Part shown: in pieces, positions 60,239-64,000 of the stretch
Layout of the letters: each line of letters starts with the position of its first letter
How positions within the stretch are numbered: the stretch's first letter is position 1
From: Chloroflexota bacterium
GTDB lineage: Bacteria; Chloroflexota; Dehalococcoidia; Lucifugimonadales; JADFKI01
Direction of reading: 5' to 3'
Assembly (NCBI GenBank): GCA_009840355.1
Contig: VXNZ01000014.1
Coordinates: 1-64,000, forward strand
DNA length: 64,000 nucleotides
Program-made: the position numbers and the translations under genes
The notes under the pieces: generated by a model
What the model was told of the DNA's origin: nothing
What the model saw: the letters and a program-made list of their open reading frames with translations, nothing else
Databases searched by the model: none

Positions 60239-61480
60239 ATGAAGAATCGAGTAGTAATTACCGGGATAGGCGTTGTCAGCCCGATTGGGCTTGATCGCCA
60301 GTCCACATGGGAAGGACTGGTCGCCGGCAAATCCGGCGTGGACCAGATTTCGTGCTTTGACCCAGAAGGCTATCGCACCACCATCGCCGCGGAAGTCCTG
60401 GGCTTCGACGCCGCGCAGCATGTCGGCAGGAAGGAAGCGCGCCGCATGGACAGGTTCGTGCAGCTTGGCGCGGTCGCCGCCCTTGAAGCGGTTGACCACG
60501 CGGGCATTGGCATAAACGCAGACAACAGCACGCGCGTCTCCGTGATGATCTCGAGTGGCATCGGCGGCATTATCACGCTGTCCGAGCAAGTCAAGGTTCT
60601 AGAAAACCGCGGTCCGTCGCGTATCAGCCCGTTCCTTGTACCGATGATGCTGCCGGACATGGCGTCAGGACAAGTGTCGATTATGCTCGGCGCAAAGGGC
60701 CCGAACTACTCCACCGTATCCGCGTGTTCCAGCGGCGCGGATGCCATCGGACAGGCGCTCGAAGTGCTGCAGGAAGGCGATGCCGATGTGGTGCTTGCCG
60801 GCGGCGCAGAGGCCGCGATATGCCCGATCGGGGTTGCAGGATTCAACGCCTGCCATGCGCTCTCCACACGCAACGACGACCCTGCCGCCGCATCGCGGCC
60901 GTTCGATGCGGAACGCGATGGCTTTGTGATGGGCGAGGGCGCAAGTGTGCTAGTGATGGAGACACTTGAAAACGCCATAGAGCGCGGCGCAACGCCGATT
61001 GTCGAACTCGTTGGATATGGCTCGACTGCGGATGCCAATCACATCACGCAGCCCGCGCCCGAAGGCGAAGGCGCGGCGCGCGCGATGAAGATCGCTATCA
61101 AGAAGGCTGGCTTGCAGCCCGACGAAATCGGCTATGTGAACGCGCACGGCACATCAACGCCGCTGAACGACAAGTACGAGACGATGGCGATGAAGGGCGT
61201 GTTCGAGGAGGGCGCGTACAGCGTTCCCATCAGCTCCACAAAGTCGATGACCGGACATCTTCTTGGCGCGAGCGGCGCGCTCGAAGCAGCCATAACCTCG
61301 CTCGCGATTGCCAAGCAGACCATTCCACCGACAATCAACCTGCGGAATGCCGACCCCGAATGCGACCTGAACTACACGCCAAACGTGGCGACGCAGGGGC
61401 GCATCGACGCTGCGCTCAGCAATTCGTTCGGCTTCGGCGGGCACAACGCCTCCCTAGCCTTCCAACGCTACGAGGATTAA
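60239..61480 (+). CDS. fabF: Beta-ketoacyl-ACP synthase II
   Basis: This 413-residue thiolase-fold enzyme elongates acyl-ACP with malonyl-ACP. The Cys-His-His triad is visible: Cys in STVSACSSGADAIGQA (~residue 164), His in NAHGTSTPLND (~302) and His in KSMTGHLLGASGALEA (~339), and the end reads NSFGFGGHNASL. It is isolated from other fab genes here. Confidence 0.96.
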   Translation: MKNRVVITGIGVVSPIGLDRQSTWEGLVAGKSGVDQISCFDPEGYRTTIAAEVLGFDAAQHVGRKEARRMDRFVQLGAVAALEAVDHAGIGINADNSTRVSVMISSGIGGIITLSEQVKVLENRGPSRISPFLVPMMLPDMASGQVSIMLGAKGPNYSTVSACSSGADAIGQALEVLQEGDADVVLAGGAEAAICPIGVAGFNACHALSTRNDDPAAASRPFDAERDGFVMGEGASVLVMETLENAIERGATPIVELVGYGSTADANHITQPAPEGEGAARAMKIAIKKAGLQPDEIGYVNAHGTSTPLNDKYETMAMKGVFEEGAYSVPISSTKSMTGHLLGASGALEAAITSLAIAKQTIPPTINLRNADPECDLNYTPNVATQGRIDAALSNSFGFGGHNASLAFQRYED

Positions 61481-61647
61481 CGGACAGCGCGTTTAGTCTT
61501 CTTCCTGCCATTTACTTAAAGTCGGGTAACGATTCATCATTGATTTCTGGCGAAAATGCGCGCTGCTTACCTGCCCATTACGAGTCCTAGCATGTATAGT
61601 ACGGGCTGAGACTCTTCATCTTCACTTTGATGGTTCATTGCAATACC

Positions 61648-63336
61648 ATGTCAGACGCGACACAAAAGGGCTGGAAGCTGCGCGATTTCCCACCGTTCGG
61701 TTTTGCCCAAGAACTGGGTTTCACACCATTCCACGCCCATCTTCTTTACAATCGGGGCGTTCAGACAGCTGAAGACGCCGAGCTCTTCCTCAATACAGAC
61801 GAGCGCCTGCTTAACGACCCCAAGATGCTCCCGGACATGCCCAAAGCCGTCGAGCGGCTTAGGCAGGCGCTTGACGGCGGGGAGCACATCGCCATATTTG
61901 GCGACTTCGATGCGGACGGCATAACCGGCACTGCTCTCTTGACGACCGCCCTCAGAAGCTTGGGAGCGAAGGTTACTCCATTGCTGCCGAACCGCGCGGA
62001 CGAAGGGCACGGGCTGAATACCCGAGCGATCAATCTGATGGCAGAAGGCGGCGCATCACTGCTGATTACTGTGGACTGCGGCACGACTTCCGTTGACGAA
62101 GTGGACCAGGCTGCGGAGCTGGGTATCGACACAATCATCACGGACCATCACACCGTGCTGCCTCAAGTCCCTGCATCCCACGCGCTCATCAATCCGCGAC
62201 ACCCGGATTCGCTCTATCCATTCGGCGGTCTTACCGGCGTCGGCATGTCGTTCAAGCTCATTGAGGCGCTATACGGCGCGCTTGACGAAGATTGGCCCGA
62301 GCACCTGCTCGAATTCGTTGCACTTGGCACAGTGGCGGACGTTGGACCGTTGCAAGGCGAGAATCGCTTTCTGGTCAAGCGCGGCTTGGAGAGCCTGAAC
62401 CGAACCGATAATCCGGGCATACAAGCGCTCGCTGGCAGCGCGAGAATGAATATGGGCACGCTCGACACGGAATCGCTGTCGTTCGGCATAATCCCGCGCC
62501 TAAACGTGCCGGGACGCCTAAGCGACCCAAAGGTAGCATTGCACCTGCTGACGACCGACAGTGCGGATGTGGCGCGCTCGCTGGCAGACGAAATCGAGCA
62601 TCTCAACGGCAAGCGGCAGGAACTTACCCATCGCGCCGTTGCAGAAGCAGAGGCGCAGGTTGAGCGGCAGTGCGAATTGCCGTATATCCTCATTGTGAAG
62701 AGCGCCGATTGGATACCCGGGATCTTGGGTCTGATTGCGGGCAGGTTGTCGGAGCAATACTATCGCCCGGCAATCGCCATCTCGATTGACGGCGAGATCT
62801 GCCGTGCCAGCGCGCGAAGCATCCCGGAGTTCAGCATCATTAAGGCGATGGGCGAGAGCGCAGAATTGTTCGACGAATGGGGCGGACATCCGCGCGCCGC
62901 CGGATTTACCATGCAGATCGCTAACCTGCCTGCCCTTGAGCAGAACTTGTACTGCACCGCCGCCGAGTGGTTGGATGGACAGAGCCTTGCGCCGTCGATA
63001 GACATCGACTGCGAAGTGCGTCTTGAAGCATTCACGCCGAACAACGTCAATTTTATACTGTCGCTCGGTCCGTTCGGCGAAGGCAATCCGTCGCCGGTGT
63101 TCCTGACGCGCGGCGTGCGAGTGGTGGAAGCGCGGCGGGTCGGTTCCGGAGGGCGGCATCTCAAAATGCGGCTCAATCAGGGACGCACGACAATCGACGC
63201 GATCGCTTTCAATCTGGGGCATCTGGCAGGCGTAACGCGACGCGAAATCGATGTCGTGTATAGCGTAGGGCTTGACTCTTGGCAGGGACGCACGACCCTG
63301 CAAATGACCGTTCAGGACTTGTGCGCTTCCAATTGA
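61648..63336 (+). CDS. recJ: Single-stranded-DNA-specific exonuclease RecJ
   Basis: This 562-residue 5'-3' exonuclease acts in recombination and repair. The DHH phosphoesterase core shows IFGDFDADGITGTALL (~residue 85), TVDCGTTS and IITDHHTVLP. DHHA1 follows with YILIVKSADWIPGILGLIAG, SARSIPEFSIIKAM and GGHPRAAGFTM, and a C-terminal OB domain (SLGPFGEGNPSPVF). ATG 61648 (MSDATQKGW) is chosen; ATG 61630 is possible. Neither has a good Shine-Dalgarno. Confidence 0.94.
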   Translation: MSDATQKGWKLRDFPPFGFAQELGFTPFHAHLLYNRGVQTAEDAELFLNTDERLLNDPKMLPDMPKAVERLRQALDGGEHIAIFGDFDADGITGTALLTTALRSLGAKVTPLLPNRADEGHGLNTRAINLMAEGGASLLITVDCGTTSVDEVDQAAELGIDTIITDHHTVLPQVPASHALINPRHPDSLYPFGGLTGVGMSFKLIEALYGALDEDWPEHLLEFVALGTVADVGPLQGENRFLVKRGLESLNRTDNPGIQALAGSARMNMGTLDTESLSFGIIPRLNVPGRLSDPKVALHLLTTDSADVARSLADEIEHLNGKRQELTHRAVAEAEAQVERQCELPYILIVKSADWIPGILGLIAGRLSEQYYRPAIAISIDGEICRASARSIPEFSIIKAMGESAELFDEWGGHPRAAGFTMQIANLPALEQNLYCTAAEWLDGQSLAPSIDIDCEVRLEAFTPNNVNFILSLGPFGEGNPSPVFLTRGVRVVEARRVGSGGRHLKMRLNQGRTTIDAIAFNLGHLAGVTRREIDVVYSVGLDSWQGRTTLQMTVQDLCASN

Positions 63337-63385
63337 TCGCGCCGCGGGGCATTACCAGCCTGTTTCTGGCTACCCTACCCGCCGG

Positions 63386-64000
63386 TTATGAATCCCTCTC
63401 ACGCCGTCGCCGTTCCGCGCGTGAAACTCTGCGGGCGCGGCGTTCTTGGCTCTCACCGCTTGCTCGTGCTTCCTGCTCGGGTGTTGCCGGACGCGCCTTG
63501 ATTATGAGCAACGGAATGGTGATGAGCAGCACCAGAATGGCGATGAAGTGCGCTTCCTGCAGCCCCAGCGCCCACACCTTATCTTGTCGTAGGAATGTGA
63601 CCAAGAAGCGTCCGACCGCGTAGAACGATAGGTACAGCGCGAACAGCATGCCGTCCGGTCGCAGCTTGTCGCGCAGTTTCCAAATGATGAACAGCGCGGC
63701 GAAGTTCCACAGCATTTCGTATGCGATGACGGGTTGCACGGGAACGCCAACGCCGTTGGCGCAGACGCGAGCGTCGCTGTCATCGCTCACCCAATTGAAC
63801 GCCAGAATGAAATCCGTCGCTGCCCTGGCGCAATGCTCGCCGTTCACGATGTCGCCGATTCTGCCGACGGATTGCACCAGCAGCAGCGCCGGCGCCGTCA
63901 GGTCTGCGATTACGCCGATGGGATGCTTGGCTATGTAGCAATACGCCGCCCCGCCTAGGAATCCGCCCAGAATGCCGCCCCACACGCCTATGCCTCCGCT
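63386..64000 (-). CDS. lgt: Prolipoprotein diacylglyceryl transferase (5' end outside window)
   Basis: At least 204 residues of this inner-membrane enzyme, which attaches diacylglycerol to the lipobox cysteine of prolipoproteins, are present. Visible are GVWGGILGGFLGG, the conserved SVGRIGDIVNGEHCARA segment with catalytic-region Arg, Asn and Glu, QPVIAYEMLWN and FYAVGRFLVTFLRQD. A basic tail (RRARRVSRAERRRRERDS) follows the last helix. The gene runs off the right edge. It would process the predicted lipoproteins at 1584 and 20174. Confidence 0.94.
   Translation of the reverse strand, partial: SGGIGVWGGILGGFLGGAAYCYIAKHPIGVIADLTAPALLLVQSVGRIGDIVNGEHCARAATDFILAFNWVSDDSDARVCANGVGVPVQPVIAYEMLWNFAALFIIWKLRDKLRPDGMLFALYLSFYAVGRFLVTFLRQDKVWALGLQEAHFIAILVLLITIPLLIIKARPATPEQEARASGESQERRARRVSRAERRRRERDS

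Noticed and set aside
1-64000. CRISPR arrays, insertion sequences, prophage genes or rRNA
   Set aside because: No regularly spaced repeats, transposase, integrase, phage structural genes or rRNA segments were found on either strand.

Overview
This is a bacterial window of about 57-60% GC by eye. It is dense with single-copy housekeeping genes on both strands and carries no rRNA, recognisable insertion sequence or CRISPR array. Gene content and protein style (archaeal-type phosphoglycerate mutase, DUF6391- and DUF3105-like proteins, NHLRC2-type thioredoxin/NHL protein, many GTG/TTG starts, degenerate palindromic and purine-rich intergenic repeats) suggest an uncultured Chloroflexota, perhaps SAR202-like. 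That placement is inference; no rRNA is present to test it.

Layout. 0-5.5 kb: unknown proteins, an MFS exporter, chorismate synthase and a damaged DUF4058 gene. 5.5-10.6 kb: an SDR and the glcDEF glycolate oxidase operon. 10.9-17.3 kb (minus): tenA, a thioredoxin/NHL protein whose CxxC motif contains an in-frame TGA, a YyaL-type thioredoxin-domain protein, and an ABC-2 exporter pair. 17.3-23.9 kb: a 1 kb gap holding a candidate structured RNA, tRNA-Arg(TCT), a DUF6391 protein, a small HTH protein, smpB with an S41 protease, and a wHTH/TIR-like protein. 23.9-27.4 kb: hflX, dapL, dapF. 27.4-30.2 kb: an AT-richer pair, a possible nuclease and a DNA methyltransferase fused to an HNH domain. 30.2-36.3 kb (minus): tsaC-like, prenyl synthase, pgk, apgM, tpiA, miaA. 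36.4-43.1 kb (plus): guaA, mazG-like, purD, purE, purC, purS, interrupted by a padR module and a purC pseudogene. 43.2-49.3 kb (minus): hisZ, hisG, a phospholipase-C-like gene, hisD, hisC, hisB. 49.6-64 kb: a CocE-type hydrolase, tRNA-Arg(TCG), tRNA-His, metallo-beta-lactamase-fold proteins, pepA, a class III aminotransferase, mtaB, fabF, recJ and partial lgt.

Most interesting points. (1) The NHLRC2-like gene at 15033-16523 has TGA exactly at the first cysteine of its CxxC motif. A perfect 7-bp stem with an AGTT loop lies 18 nt downstream, so it is a strong selenoprotein (U-x-x-C) candidate. (2) Upstream of the live purC lies a frameshifted, truncated second purC start. Between the two sits a padR gene with a near-consensus, apparently leaderless promoter carrying an inverted repeat in its spacer. 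The padR partner gene reads without a stop into purC. (3) A 148-nt segment closed by a 13-bp inverted repeat sits next to a promoter-like sequence that itself contains an inverted repeat. (4) Several genes (DUF4058, DUF3105-like, the padR partner) look internally deleted or truncated while still open, a pattern of quiet gene erosion.
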